DNA of 64,000 nt from Brevibacillus panacihumi W25 (lineage in GTDB: Bacteria; Bacillota; Bacilli; Brevibacillales; Brevibacillaceae): contig NZ_KI629785.1 of assembly GCF_000503775.1 (NCBI RefSeq), positions 620,001 to 684,000 of the forward strand, written 5' to 3'. Position numbers and translations under genes: made by a program. The notes beneath the pieces are model-generated. The model was given only the letters and a program-made list of their open reading frames with translations, had not been told where the DNA came from and searched no databases. Positions 32,324-41,263 of this stretch are shown here, in pieces. Numbering within the stretch: position 1 is the stretch's first letter; each line of letters opens with the position of its first letter.

Positions 32324-33190
32324 ATGACACTGGGACAGTTGCAAGTCTTTATCGCCGTTGCCGAAGCCCGGCACTTCACACGGGCTGCTGAAATGCTGGG
32401 GTTCACCCAATCCGCCGTCTCGCAAATGATTCGCAGCCTGGAAGACGACCTCGGTGTTCCCCTCTTTCACCGAAGCCGAAACGGGGTCGCTCCGACTAGT
32501 ATTGGTGAAAGGATGCTCCAGCATGCCCGCGAGATTTTACGGCTCGCTTCGTATATGAAGGAGGAAGCATCCGCTGCACGAGGGGTAGAGACAGGGACTT
32601 TGCGCATCGGTTCCATACACAGCGTTTCCAATAAAATTTTGCCCGGACTGATTGGGTCCTTTCGCAAGCGATTCCCCCAAGTGGAAATCGTGCTGTTCGA
32701 AGGAGAGTATGAAGAGGTCAATAGTTGGATCAACAGCTCCGTGGTCGATGTTTGCTTTACCACATCGCCGGAAAAAGAGATGACCACCTTCCCGCTGACC
32801 TGCGACGAGATGATGGTCTTCGTGCCCGAGGAGCACCCGCTCAAGGATGAGACTTTCCTCAGCTTCTCCCACATCAAAAACAACTGCTTTATCATGCCGA
32901 AGGACGACTGCATCAAGAAGCTGCTGCGGGATAACGGCCTGCAGTCGAATGTTACGTTTGAAGTCCGGGATGCCTCGACGATATTGGCCATGGTTCAAGA
33001 GTGGGTTGGTGTGACAATATTGCCACAGCTTTATATCCCGGAGGTTTTGCCAAAGGTGATCTCCATTCCCCTGCGCCCGAAGATTACCCGGGAGCTGGTA
33101 ATTGCCATCCGCAACAGTCAATGCGTATCCCCGATGGCTGCGGAGTTCATTTTGCATAGTCAGCGCTACACGAAAGAAGGTTGCATGTGA
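32324..33190 (+). CDS. LysR-family transcriptional regulator
   Basis: 288 residues from the ATG at 32324 (GAGGGAAG upstream; an in-frame ATG 18 bases earlier overlaps the dyad). The helix-turn-helix is at residues 3-60 (LGQLQVFIAVAEARHFTRAA; TQSAVSQMIRSLEDDLGVPL; TSIGERMLQHAREIL). The effector-binding periplasmic-protein-like domain starts at about 88 (GTLRIGSIHSVSNKILPGLI) and has the usual length. It is divergent from the SagB-like flavoprotein, which is its likely target; the inducer is unknown. Confidence 0.92.
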   Translation: MTLGQLQVFIAVAEARHFTRAAEMLGFTQSAVSQMIRSLEDDLGVPLFHRSRNGVAPTSIGERMLQHAREILRLASYMKEEASAARGVETGTLRIGSIHSVSNKILPGLIGSFRKRFPQVEIVLFEGEYEEVNSWINSSVVDVCFTTSPEKEMTTFPLTCDEMMVFVPEEHPLKDETFLSFSHIKNNCFIMPKDDCIKKLLRDNGLQSNVTFEVRDASTILAMVQEWVGVTILPQLYIPEVLPKVISIPLRPKITRELVIAIRNSQCVSPMAAEFILHSQRYTKEGCM

Positions 33191-33278
33191 GAGCGATTCA
33201 TGTCAATTTCCCACTTTCATAGCATGGAAAGATGTGGTACACTTTCGTTCCACGTCTAAGAATGAAAGGAGATCGTCG

Positions 33279-33836
33279 ATGCAAACCCTGAGCCACAACG
33301 GGCTGTATCTGCGTCCACTCCGTGTGCATGACGCTTCGGACATGCTCTCGGTACGGCTCCAAAACCACGATTTTTTACAGCCCTTTGAACCGCTTCGCCC
33401 CGCGTCCCACCTTACCTTGAAAGGACAAATTCAGCAATTAAAGCAAGTTGAGCGAGATGTTGAGGAAGACAGGGGGTACGCGTTCGGAATCTTTCTACAA
33501 AAAAACGACATGCTGATAGGCCGCATTGCATTGTCCAACATCGTGCGCGGTGCTTGGCAAAACGCGACACTCGGTTATTTTCTCGATCAAAGGCATAATG
33601 GCAAGGGCTATGCCTCGACAGCGGTTGGCCTGGTTGTGCGTTATGCTTTTTCTCGCGTGCATCTGCACCGTGTACAAGCAGGAGTAATGCCGCGCAACCT
33701 GGCCTCTATACGTGTATTGGAGAAAAACGGTTTTCGCCGGGAAGGACTTTCCAAACGCTATTTGCAAATTAACGGAGTATGGGAGGACCATCTCATCTTC
33801 GCCCTCACACGTGAAGATGAGCTTCCTCCCTTATGA
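33279..33836 (+). CDS. GNAT acetyltransferase, RimJ/RimL type
   Basis: 185 residues from the ATG at 33279 with AAAGGAGAT upstream. The motifs fit the Acetyltransf_3 group of GNAT enzymes: LYLRPLRVHDASDMLSVRL, FGIFLQKNDMLIGRIALSNI, ATLGYFLDQRHNGKGYASTA (the acetyl-CoA pyrophosphate loop is RHNGKGYA), NLASIRVLEKNGFRREGLSK and ING.WEDHLIFAL. Members acetylate the N-terminus of ribosomal proteins or antibiotics or amino acids; the substrate here is not evident. It is followed by a terminator region shared with the converging gene. Confidence 0.9.
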   Translation: MQTLSHNGLYLRPLRVHDASDMLSVRLQNHDFLQPFEPLRPASHLTLKGQIQQLKQVERDVEEDRGYAFGIFLQKNDMLIGRIALSNIVRGAWQNATLGYFLDQRHNGKGYASTAVGLVVRYAFSRVHLHRVQAGVMPRNLASIRVLEKNGFRREGLSKRYLQINGVWEDHLIFALTREDELPPL

Positions 33837-33846
33837 GCAAAATGGA

Positions 33847-33893
33847 AAAGGGCTGGCCCTCAAAGTAGTTTCCTCTACTCTTCGGTCAGCCCC
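33847..33893 (-). terminator. Terminator downstream of the 674-residue secreted protein gene
   Basis: On the minus strand GGGGCTGACC...GGCCAGCCC with an internal stem, followed by TTTTCC, between convergent genes. Confidence 0.7.
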
Positions 33894-33905
33894 TGCTGTA
33901 CCCCG

Positions 33906-35930
33906 TTATTTTACCTCGACAGTCAGCACCAGTATTTGTTCTTTATCGACATCATCCACATACTTTTTATAGGACTTGTATCGGGAGACAACATCGCACG
34001 TCTTGTAGGTCAAGGTATTGTATACCTCCACCTTGTACTTACCGCTGCGTCCATCTTTGGCGATGATGGAAGGCAGGTCAAGCATTTCAACGCCGCCCGG
34101 TTCATTGTCCTCCGAGCTTTTCGGCTTGATGGTCTTGATGATCACATCGTCATATTTGATGACGACCTTGTTATTCGACGAAATCGGACCCGCTCCGTAT
34201 TCGTAGTTGGCGCCAAAAGGAATCACGCCATATTCCCATTGCAAATCGGAGACGTACAGAAAGCGACGGTCATGTTTATCTTTTTCCCGCTTGACCCTCT
34301 TCATTCCTTTATTCTCCACATGAACTGCTAGTAACTGCAAAGCTTCCAGATCCTCACTGGATTCAACGGTGATTTTGTCACCATCGACGAACTCTTTTCC
34401 CGATTCGGCTTTGAGCTTCATCTTTGTCGAAGGAGGAACCGTTCCTTTTTCTCCAGTATCACAGGAAGGGGTAGAAGGAGTAGGCGGCGAATCCTCGATG
34501 ATCTGAATATACCCGCACCAGGTTACTTCAGGATCGGTCTTGCTGTAGTAGTTGATTTTGTGACGCCCTTCTTTGAAGCGGGACAATTCCAGCGCTGTAT
34601 GATCCCAATTGAGATAAGCGCTGTCCACAACAACATTGTCTACAGCCCAGACCCCTGGTCCTTCCTCACTGGCGCCATCTCCATACTTCAAATAGTCTGC
34701 TGCTGTCGTTACCCAAATTTTATAGATGGGGTTCTGATAAACCTTGACTGTGATATCGGAAGGGTACAAATTTTCCCGCTCTGAAAGCAAAGACGAACCT
34801 TCGTTGTTTTGCACCATGACATCCAAAGTGGCTCGTACGGAGCTGGCATCACATCCGGCTGGAGATCCTGGTACCTGGATTTGAACCGAGATCATGCTGT
34901 TGGATGATCTCTCTGTCCCCAGCGATTGCTCCGGCTCAAAGTTGACGGACATCGTCATCCCCTCCAGCTTCTCCGGGATCACGACTTCGAAATGCTGAGC
35001 GCTCACCAATGTCTGTCCCGTGCCATCCACCCACCAGCGTCCAGGGGCAGGTGAAAATAGCTGAACTGTTCCCGGTGCCTTTTCCGCTGTGATTTTTTGA
35101 TTGTTGCCAAGCTGTTGACCATTTTCATCCGTCCCGAGATATAGAATGGGAGGACCCACCCGCAATTCTACTTGCCACGGCGTTTGGTTAAGGTCATCAG
35201 GAATAAAAGACAGCTCGTAGTCGCCTGCGATGAGTACCCCCGTAGAGAAGACGTTGCCTGTCTCAGCTTTGATCATACTGCTGTTCTTGGTGTTCGTCAG
35301 CTTCCAAGAACCAGTTTCATTGGAGTTGTACACCTTCGCGCCGTAGTTACCAAAAATAGCTTCATGGGAACCGCTCTGAATCGTTTGCCCTACCGGATTG
35401 CTACCTTGATAGATCAGCGGGTAATGGAGCGCCTCCACACGAAAGCGAACATGGACCGTACTCTTCTCCCCCAACGCATCAGATCCTATAAAGGTTAATG
35501 TATGGTTACCTGCTGGAAGCTTTTCATAAGGTATTGTAAAACGGGGAACCTCCCAGCGCAGGGTGGATACATCATCAGACATTTCCGACGAAAACTCCGG
35601 CAATGCCGCACCATCGAGAAGCACGTCCATCTTATTTTCAGTCTTGCCACTGCCGTATGTAGTTTGAATCACATCAATGTCCAATGGCGTTTGCGGTGGC
35701 AAAATGAATTCATCGTTCCTCACCCAATTCCAGCCCTCGGTACTCAAACCTACTACTTGATAGTCGTTAAATACAATTTGTTCGTGTACCGGCATCTGAA
35801 TCGACTTGGTCGCCGAGCGATCCGAATTCACGGCTTTTGTCGCACCCAATACAGGGGAGACGGTGGCTTCTGAAAAAAAACTGCCTGTTGCAAGGCATAC
35901 CAGAAGCACGGATGCAAGCCATTTTCTCAC
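33906..35930 (-). CDS. Large secreted protein of unknown function with multiple beta-sandwich-like segments
   Basis: 674 residues with a signal peptide (RKWLASVLLVCLATGSFFSE; cleavage probably near residue 30). Several stretches have the alternation and length of Ig-like or CBM-like beta sandwiches: about 80-165 (LDIDVIQTTYGSGKTENKMD ... AGNHTLTFIGSDALG), 170-260 (GSWKLTNTKNSSMIKAETGN ... AGDYELSFIPDDL), 350-490 (VTVKVYQNPIYKI region ... EGRHKINYYSKTDPEVTWCG) and 540-674. A Pro/Thr linker with a Cys lies near 495 (PPTPSTPSCDTGEKG), and about four Cys in all could form disulfides. No anchor, catalytic or repeat signature is visible. I do not recognise the family; it seems to be monocistronic. 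Confidence 0.8.
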   Translation of the reverse strand: MRKWLASVLLVCLATGSFFSEATVSPVLGATKAVNSDRSATKSIQMPVHEQIVFNDYQVVGLSTEGWNWVRNDEFILPPQTPLDIDVIQTTYGSGKTENKMDVLLDGAALPEFSSEMSDDVSTLRWEVPRFTIPYEKLPAGNHTLTFIGSDALGEKSTVHVRFRVEALHYPLIYQGSNPVGQTIQSGSHEAIFGNYGAKVYNSNETGSWKLTNTKNSSMIKAETGNVFSTGVLIAGDYELSFIPDDLNQTPWQVELRVGPPILYLGTDENGQQLGNNQKITAEKAPGTVQLFSPAPGRWWVDGTGQTLVSAQHFEVVIPEKLEGMTMSVNFEPEQSLGTERSSNSMISVQIQVPGSPAGCDASSVRATLDVMVQNNEGSSLLSERENLYPSDITVKVYQNPIYKIWVTTAADYLKYGDGASEEGPGVWAVDNVVVDSAYLNWDHTALELSRFKEGRHKINYYSKTDPEVTWCGYIQIIEDSPPTPSTPSCDTGEKGTVPPSTKMKLKAESGKEFVDGDKITVESSEDLEALQLLAVHVENKGMKRVKREKDKHDRRFLYVSDLQWEYGVIPFGANYEYGAGPISSNNKVVIKYDDVIIKTIKPKSSEDNEPGGVEMLDLPSIIAKDGRSGKYKVEVYNTLTYKTCDVVSRYKSYKKYVDDVDKEQILVLTVEVK

Positions 35931-36129
35931 AGTCTTCCTCTCACTTTCTGTATCCCAGCATTATGTTTCGTTGTATATTCGACAATTTCCCATTATTTCC
36001 TTGCGTTAGCGACAAGGAAATCCTTGACATATCACTTTTGTATAGGATAAAACTATACACTTTATAATCTTTATAGATTTGACTAATATGCACGCAGCCT
36101 GATACAACAATAAGAAAGGAGGAGTCGCC

Positions 36130-36906
36130 ATGAGTCAACCCCAACAGTGGAACGCGGCATTTTACGATGAAAAAATGAACTTTGTCTCTCATTATGGCAG
36201 AGGATTGATTGAATGGCTAGAGCCGCTGGCGGGAGAACGCATCCTGGATTTCGGCTGCGGTACGGGAGATCTTACAGAGCAATTGGCAAGAAGTGGTGCG
36301 GTGGTGACCGGAATCGATTATTCCCCGGAGATGATTGCGTCTGCCCAAAAAAAGTACCCGCATTTATCGTTTCAGGTAGCAGACGGCCACACGTATCGCA
36401 CTGACCAACCGTACCACGCAGTCTTTTCCAATGCCGCGCTTCATTGGATGAAACGGCCGGAAGAAGTCATACATAGCATCTGGCACGCTTTGCTTCCGGG
36501 CGGCAGGTTCGTTGCCGAAATGGGCGGAAAAGACAATTGCCGTCTCGTTGTCGACGCCTTGCATACTGTATTAGCCCAAAAAGGGATTGACGCCGCAGAA
36601 CGGTCACCTTGGTATTTTCCCTCGCTGGGGGAGTACGCCAGCCTATTGGAACAAAAGGGGTTTCGTGTTACGCTCGCCTCCCACTTCGATCGTCCTACAG
36701 AAATGCCGGACGGCGACTCGGGACTTCGCCACTGGCTCGACTCCTTTGCCGATCCTTTCTTTGCCGGGATGGACGCATCTGAAAAGGAAGAGATCTGCGA
36801 GCATGTCACGGAATTGGTTCGCCCTTCGCTGTATTCAGACAAGGGCTGGGTCGTCGACTACAAACGTCTTCGCATCATCGCACGCAAACCGGAGCAGAAC
36901 AGTTGA
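36130..36906 (+). CDS. Class I SAM-dependent methyltransferase
   Basis: 258 residues from an ATG with AAAGGAGGAG upstream. The Rossmann-like methyltransferase core is clear: motif I ERILDFGCGTGDLTEQLA (about 37-54), VVTGIDYSPEMIASAQKK, FQVADGHTYRTDQPYHAVF, SNAALHWMKRPEEVIHSIWH and LLPGGRFVAEMGG. The pattern LHWM..P.E.I resembles trans-aconitate or ubiquinone/malonyl-ACP methyltransferases, but the substrate cannot be decided. It is flanked by genes on the other strand and is followed by a shared terminator. Confidence 0.9.
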   Translation: MSQPQQWNAAFYDEKMNFVSHYGRGLIEWLEPLAGERILDFGCGTGDLTEQLARSGAVVTGIDYSPEMIASAQKKYPHLSFQVADGHTYRTDQPYHAVFSNAALHWMKRPEEVIHSIWHALLPGGRFVAEMGGKDNCRLVVDALHTVLAQKGIDAAERSPWYFPSLGEYASLLEQKGFRVTLASHFDRPTEMPDGDSGLRHWLDSFADPFFAGMDASEKEEICEHVTELVRPSLYSDKGWVVDYKRLRIIARKPEQNS

Positions 36907-36916
36907 AAGAGGAAAA

Positions 36917-36966
36917 CAAAAAATACCCCCGGCTCGCTTCCATGGACGCGAGGCCGGGGATACTTG
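36917..36966. terminator. Bidirectional terminator between the methyltransferase and adaptor genes
   Basis: TACCCCCGGCTCGC / GCGAGGCCGGGGATA stem between convergent genes, with an A-rich flank on the left. Confidence 0.75.
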
Positions 36967-36981
36967 TCTATGTTGCTACCC

Positions 36982-38499
36982 TTACATGCCGCCCATCATC
37001 AGGACTTCATCGCCTTCCTGCAATCCTCCTGTAATCTCGATGAAGTCTGCTCCTTCTACACCAATCTCTACTTCTTTTGGCATTGGCTCGCCGTTTTCCG
37101 GATTTTTGACCATGACGTTGCCTTTGCCTTCTTCCATGACTTCGACTGCATTGAGCGGCAGTCTAAGGACATTATCCTTCTGCTCGATAAAGATATCGCA
37201 GTCGCCTGTCATGCCGTGCTTCATCTCGGACGATTCGCTTAATTCCACCTTTACCTCGAAGCGAACTGCCTTGTCCTCTTTGGTTCCTTCCTTCGGCACT
37301 TCCACCACTTTCCCCTGGAAAGGACGGTTTCCGAATGCCGTCACATAGACTTCAACCGCCTGCCCGACTTGAATCGCGGGAATGTCGATTTCGTCTACAG
37401 CTGCCATGAAATAGACCGAAGAGGTATCCATGATGATGGCTACTGCTTCACCACCGCTTATCGTTTCCCCTTCCTTGACATTCAGCTTGGTGATGACCCC
37501 GCTGATTGGCGCTTCCACACGTTTCTTGGCGATTTCACGTTTCTTTTGCTCCAAGGCTAGCAAGGATTCCTTAAGCGACAGCTCTTTATCTTTCAGGTCG
37601 AGTTCTGCTGCGGTGACGTCCATCTTGACAATCATTTGTCCTTTTTTCACCACATCGTCTTTTTCAATGAGCACTTCATCGACAGTACCATTTGTGCCTG
37701 CTTTGATTTCCTCTTCTTCGGGAAGTGTAAATTCCGAAGCGGATTGGCTGGCAAACAGCACTCCCTTTTCATTGGTATACTGCACTACGCCCTTATCGCC
37801 GGGGTACAAGGCTCCTTGTTTCTTTACGACTACTTCCACATCATGCGCCCCGTCGCTCAACTTGCCTTTGGAACCTGTCATATCAATTTTAGTGATCGTT
37901 CCATCCAAATACACGAGGGAGGCTGTCATAAACACTTTTACATTTTGGCCGACATGGAACTGCTCGACTTCATAGGCGGTAAATTTGCCGACGATTTTCA
38001 GACTGTCGGTATCGAGCACCTTCGCCACAACATCGTCCTCCGCCACCGTTTGCCCATCTTTTACCAACACTTGGGTCACTTTCCCCGGTTTGTCAGCATT
38101 GATGCGGTCCTTTTTATCCTTTATCTCACTCAATTCTTTCTGGGCCCGCGTAATCGCAAGCTCCTGTTTTTGCACACTCAGCAAATCATCTGTGCTGTCA
38201 ATCGTGAATAGAGTGTCCCCTTTTTTCACCGTTTGCCCTTCGCTGACCAGTAATTTCTCGATCTTGCCAGCAGCTTCCGGCTTCACTTCTTCACGATCCT
38301 TGGCAGCGACAGTGCCGCCTGCAAAAATCGTCTTTTTCACTTCTCCCCGTTCTACAGTCGCAGTCGGGAAGGAAGGTGGTTCCATCTCTGGTTCCTCCCC
38401 TGCTGACGGAGTGGCATTCAGGTAAGAGTATCCGAAGTATCCTCCTCCCCCCAGCAATACCACGATCGCGGCAGTAATGATCCACTTTTTCTTATTCAT
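36982..38499 (-). CDS. HlyD/MacA-type ABC efflux adaptor with duplicated lipoyl-hairpin core
   Basis: 505 residues from the ATG at 38499 (GTGGGGA upstream); a GTG at 38514 is possible. It has one N-terminal membrane anchor (KKWIITAAIVVLLGGGGYFG) and an extracellular body. Four biotinyl-lipoyl half-motifs are visible: GKIEKLLVSEGQTVKKGD (about 80), GKVTQVLVKDGQTVAEDD (about 140), GTVDEVLIEKDDVVKKGQ (about 270) and GVITKLNVKEGETISGGE (about 335). They are separated by helical hairpins at roughly 105-135 and 290-325. Adaptors of this family normally have two such halves. It is the last gene of the ATP-binding / permease / adaptor operon (40706-36982). Confidence 0.9.
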   Translation of the reverse strand: MNKKKWIITAAIVVLLGGGGYFGYSYLNATPSAGEEPEMEPPSFPTATVERGEVKKTIFAGGTVAAKDREEVKPEAAGKIEKLLVSEGQTVKKGDTLFTIDSTDDLLSVQKQELAITRAQKELSEIKDKKDRINADKPGKVTQVLVKDGQTVAEDDVVAKVLDTDSLKIVGKFTAYEVEQFHVGQNVKVFMTASLVYLDGTITKIDMTGSKGKLSDGAHDVEVVVKKQGALYPGDKGVVQYTNEKGVLFASQSASEFTLPEEEEIKAGTNGTVDEVLIEKDDVVKKGQMIVKMDVTAAELDLKDKELSLKESLLALEQKKREIAKKRVEAPISGVITKLNVKEGETISGGEAVAIIMDTSSVYFMAAVDEIDIPAIQVGQAVEVYVTAFGNRPFQGKVVEVPKEGTKEDKAVRFEVKVELSESSEMKHGMTGDCDIFIEQKDNVLRLPLNAVEVMEEGKGNVMVKNPENGEPMPKEVEIGVEGADFIEITGGLQEGDEVLMMGGM

Positions 38500-38520
38500 C
38501 GCATTGTTCCCCACATTTCT

Positions 38521-39978
38521 TTATTCAGATCGAATGGCTTGCAACGCACTGAGTCGGGATGCCCGAATTGCCGGGAAAATTCCCGCCAGCAAGCCGATAA
38601 TAAATGAAAAACCGATGGCAAAGAGCGCCAGCCAGCTTGGAATGTAGGCCAAGCGTGAACTTTCTTCGCTTGAACCAAAGCCCATTCCCATGGTTTGCAT
38701 CACATCACTGGAGGATCCCAGGAAATTGACGAGCTCCACAGCCCCCCATGCAATTCCCAATCCCGCCAGACCGCCGATCAGTCCGATAAAGCCGGACTCC
38801 ATCAGGAACAGCCAGCGAATGTTGAACACGGTCGCTCCAATTACCTTCATGATTCCGATCTCCTTCGTCCGCTCAAGAATCGACATGATCATCGTATTGA
38901 CGATCCCGATCGTCGCGACGAGCAAGGAGATCGCTGCGATTCCGCCTAGCACGAGCTGGATGACGAAGAAGAAGTTGTTGATCGTCTCCAGTTCACGGGC
39001 GGGCGACCAGACTTCATAGCCCTTTTCCTTCAGGGCTTTGACGACGCTCTCCACTTGTTCACGGGATTCGACCTTGACTGTGATCTGGTCGAATACCAGC
39101 TCATTCTGCTGATTGGCCTGCTCTCGGGAGCGAGGCGAGACAGATCCCTCATCGCCTCTGCTGCGCATGACCCAATCATTCAATTCCTTGATCATCTCGA
39201 ACGGGGCATATACCGAGCGCATATCCTGGTACCGATTCCCCTCTGCCTGTATGAGCTGACCGACAATGCGCACTCGCACTTCTTTTTTCTCATATTTCGG
39301 TTCGTCATCAACGCGGTACTCTCGCGTCACGATGAGCGTTGCCGCCTTGTCGACGAGGTTGAGGGTTGGCTGGTTTTCGCCCATATCCGGTGGAGGTCCC
39401 CAATATTCCACACCTCCGCCTCCGCTTTGCCGCCCGCCGCTTGCATTGCGACGTCTTTCTTCCCTTTTTTCCTTCTCCAAATCACGCAATTCCCGCGCTA
39501 CGCCATAGGCGATCACGATTTCCTGCGGGGAGCCGCTCAGATAAGTTCCTTTTTCGATATCGTTCTTCCGGTAATCCGCAGATTCCCGCACATCTACACC
39601 GATCAATTCGACGTAGCCTTCGCGCCTGCCTACTTTCAGCTTGGCTTGTTCGTACAGCCGCTTCATCGGCATGACCGCCGCGATCCCGGGAACGGCCTTC
39701 AGCTCTTGAACGGCTGCCATGTTCAGCTTTTTCCGTTCGTCATCCGGGATTGGTTCGTTTCGTTCCTCATTCCAATACATCGGTTCCACCGGCAATTCGG
39801 TTAAATTTCCGAAGTTTTCCAGGCTTTTTACCGCGTTATCCTTCAGTCCCAGACTCAAGGCAATCATCGCGACAATGGCCGCCGTCCCAATCATAACCCC
39901 GACGGATGTCAGAGCCGTACGCAGCTTCATGCGCCAAAGATTTCGCCATACAATTCGAAAAGAATCAGTCCATTTCAC
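38521..39978 (-). CDS. MacB/FtsX-type ABC transporter permease
   Basis: 485 residues. There is one membrane helix near the N-terminus (RTALTSVGVMIGTAAIVAMI), then a large extracellular MacB-like periplasmic core domain (about 50-330). It contains a Gly/Arg-rich loop with RRRNASGGRQSGGGGVEY. Three more helices form the FtsX domain (FVIQLVLGGIAAISLLVATI, LFLMESGFIGLIGGLAGLGI, WLALFAIGFSFIIGLLAGIF) with the IMSILERTKEIGIMKVIGAT coupling motif. This is the four-helix MacB topology. It is followed after about 20 bases by the adaptor gene and preceded by the ATPase gene. Confidence 0.92.
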   Translation of the reverse strand: MKWTDSFRIVWRNLWRMKLRTALTSVGVMIGTAAIVAMIALSLGLKDNAVKSLENFGNLTELPVEPMYWNEERNEPIPDDERKKLNMAAVQELKAVPGIAAVMPMKRLYEQAKLKVGRREGYVELIGVDVRESADYRKNDIEKGTYLSGSPQEIVIAYGVARELRDLEKEKREERRRNASGGRQSGGGGVEYWGPPPDMGENQPTLNLVDKAATLIVTREYRVDDEPKYEKKEVRVRIVGQLIQAEGNRYQDMRSVYAPFEMIKELNDWVMRSRGDEGSVSPRSREQANQQNELVFDQITVKVESREQVESVVKALKEKGYEVWSPARELETINNFFFVIQLVLGGIAAISLLVATIGIVNTMIMSILERTKEIGIMKVIGATVFNIRWLFLMESGFIGLIGGLAGLGIAWGAVELVNFLGSSSDVMQTMGMGFGSSEESSRLAYIPSWLALFAIGFSFIIGLLAGIFPAIRASRLSALQAIRSE

Positions 39979-40004
39979 TTCGTGTTCACCTCATACCCAC
40001 ACCT

Positions 40005-40706
40005 CTACGCAGGCCTTGTTCTTTTTTCTACAATTCTTCCATCCTGCATGTAAATGACCCGGTCGGATCTCTCCGCCACTTCTTGTTCATGCGTAACAAT
40101 GATGAAGGTCGTCCCGTTTTCCCGGTTCATCTCTCTCATCAAGGCCAAAATTTCCAACTCGGTCTTGCTGTCCAGGTTACCGGTCGGCTCGTCAGCGAGG
40201 ATAATGCTCGGCTGATTGACCAACGCTCGCGCGATACTGACACGCTGCTGTTGCCCGCCGCTCAATTCGTTCGGTCTGTGGTCAATCCGTCCTTCCAGTC
40301 CCACGCGATTCAGGATTTCGGTTGCTTTCTGCCGCCTTTTTTTCCCGCTGACCCCGGAAAAGATCAAGGGCAGCTCTACATTCTCCAAAGCGGTCAAATT
40401 AGGCAGGAGGTTGTAGGATTGAAAGATAAACCCCATGCACTTTCGCCGAAACAAGCACAGCTCGTTCTCGTTGAAACGCGAGATCTCCTCTCCGCTGACA
40501 AAAATTTTCCCCTCTTCGGGCTTGGTCAAGCCAGCCAGCAGATTCAAAAGCGTCGATTTCCCCGAGCCGGAGGAGCCGCAGAGCGCGACGAATTCACCCT
40601 GATTGATATGAAGATTGATATCGAACAGCACCGGAACCTTGATCTTGCCTGTCCCATAGCTGTGATTCACTTCCTTCACAGTCAGTTCTCCCGTAGCGTT
40701 TGCCAT
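40005..40706 (-). CDS. MacB/LolD-type ABC transporter ATP-binding protein
   Basis: 233 residues. Walker A GSSGSGKSTLLNLLAG (about 40-55), Q-loop FIFQSYNLLPNLTALENVEL, signature LSGGQQQRVSIARAL and Walker B ILADEPTGNLDS with FIIVTHEQEVA. This is the LolD/MacB-like subgroup that drives mechanotransmission-type exporters. It is the first gene of a three-gene operon with permease and adaptor. In other Firmicutes such systems (for example YknXYZ, BceAB relatives) export peptides or toxins; there is no adjacent two-component system to suggest a peptide-antibiotic sensor here. Confidence 0.94.
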   Translation of the reverse strand: MANATGELTVKEVNHSYGTGKIKVPVLFDINLHINQGEFVALCGSSGSGKSTLLNLLAGLTKPEEGKIFVSGEEISRFNENELCLFRRKCMGFIFQSYNLLPNLTALENVELPLIFSGVSGKKRRQKATEILNRVGLEGRIDHRPNELSGGQQQRVSIARALVNQPSIILADEPTGNLDSKTELEILALMREMNRENGTTFIIVTHEQEVAERSDRVIYMQDGRIVEKRTRPA

Positions 40707-40869
40707 CTGTTTGTTTGCACCCCATTTGTGTAAATTGCGAAATTCCCAGGAAAAAAATTGCTGTACAATACTAAGACGTATGATAATGGAAAAATGTAAC
40801 GCATGTTTATACCATTTTTAAAAATTCATAATAATGCAAGAAACTTTTCATGATTATGTAACATCAGCT

Positions 40870-40900
40870 TTAACAATCGCTGCCAATTCCTTGATACAAT
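40870..40900 (+). promoter_or_regulatory. Probable promoter of the 56-residue gene
   Basis: TTAACA (40870-40875) and TACAAT (40895-40900) with 19 bases between, about 35 bases before the start codon. Confidence 0.45.
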
Positions 40901-40935
40901 ATAGATGTGAAGAATAGACGAGAGGGCGATAATCG

Positions 40936-41106
40936 ATGAGAATGTACCGTTTTTTATTTGAGACCGCCACACGCCAATGGGTAGAAATCGTCAAAGCACC
41001 AAGCATGTTTGAAGCTGCCAAAGCGGCAAAAAAGCTGGCACAGCAACGTTCCAAAAGCATGTCCACGCCGATCCACTTCTCCTTCCATCACGCAGTATCC
41101 ATGTAG
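40936..41106 (+). CDS. Hypothetical small protein, 56 residues
   Basis: The ATG at 40936 has a GAGGGCGAT site upstream, a plausible promoter at 40870-40900 and an intrinsic terminator at 41127, so it forms a complete small transcription unit. The product starts MRMYRFLFETATRQWVEIVK and continues into an Ala/Lys-rich helix (FEAAKAAKKLAQQRSK), ending PIHFSFHHAVSM. It is basic and soluble. I do not recognise it. The helix with Ala/Lys repeats could contact nucleic acid, but that is a guess. Confidence 0.65.
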   Translation: MRMYRFLFETATRQWVEIVKAPSMFEAAKAAKKLAQQRSKSMSTPIHFSFHHAVSM

Positions 41107-41126
41107 ATTTCAGAATACCAATCAAC

Positions 41127-41156
41127 AAGCCTGCTCCATCATGGAGGAGGCTTTTA
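41127..41156 (+). terminator. Terminator downstream of the 56-residue gene
   Basis: AAGCCTGCTCC-ATCAT-GGAGGAGGCTTTT hairpin with one bulge. Confidence 0.7.
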
Positions 41157-41263
41157 CTCGTATCCAGGGTATGATATTGACATCCCACTTTTTTTCCTCT
41201 TCAATAAAGAGAAAGGACTAGATCCGCACCTTTATATGCGGTAACAAAGGGAGATAATCGTAC

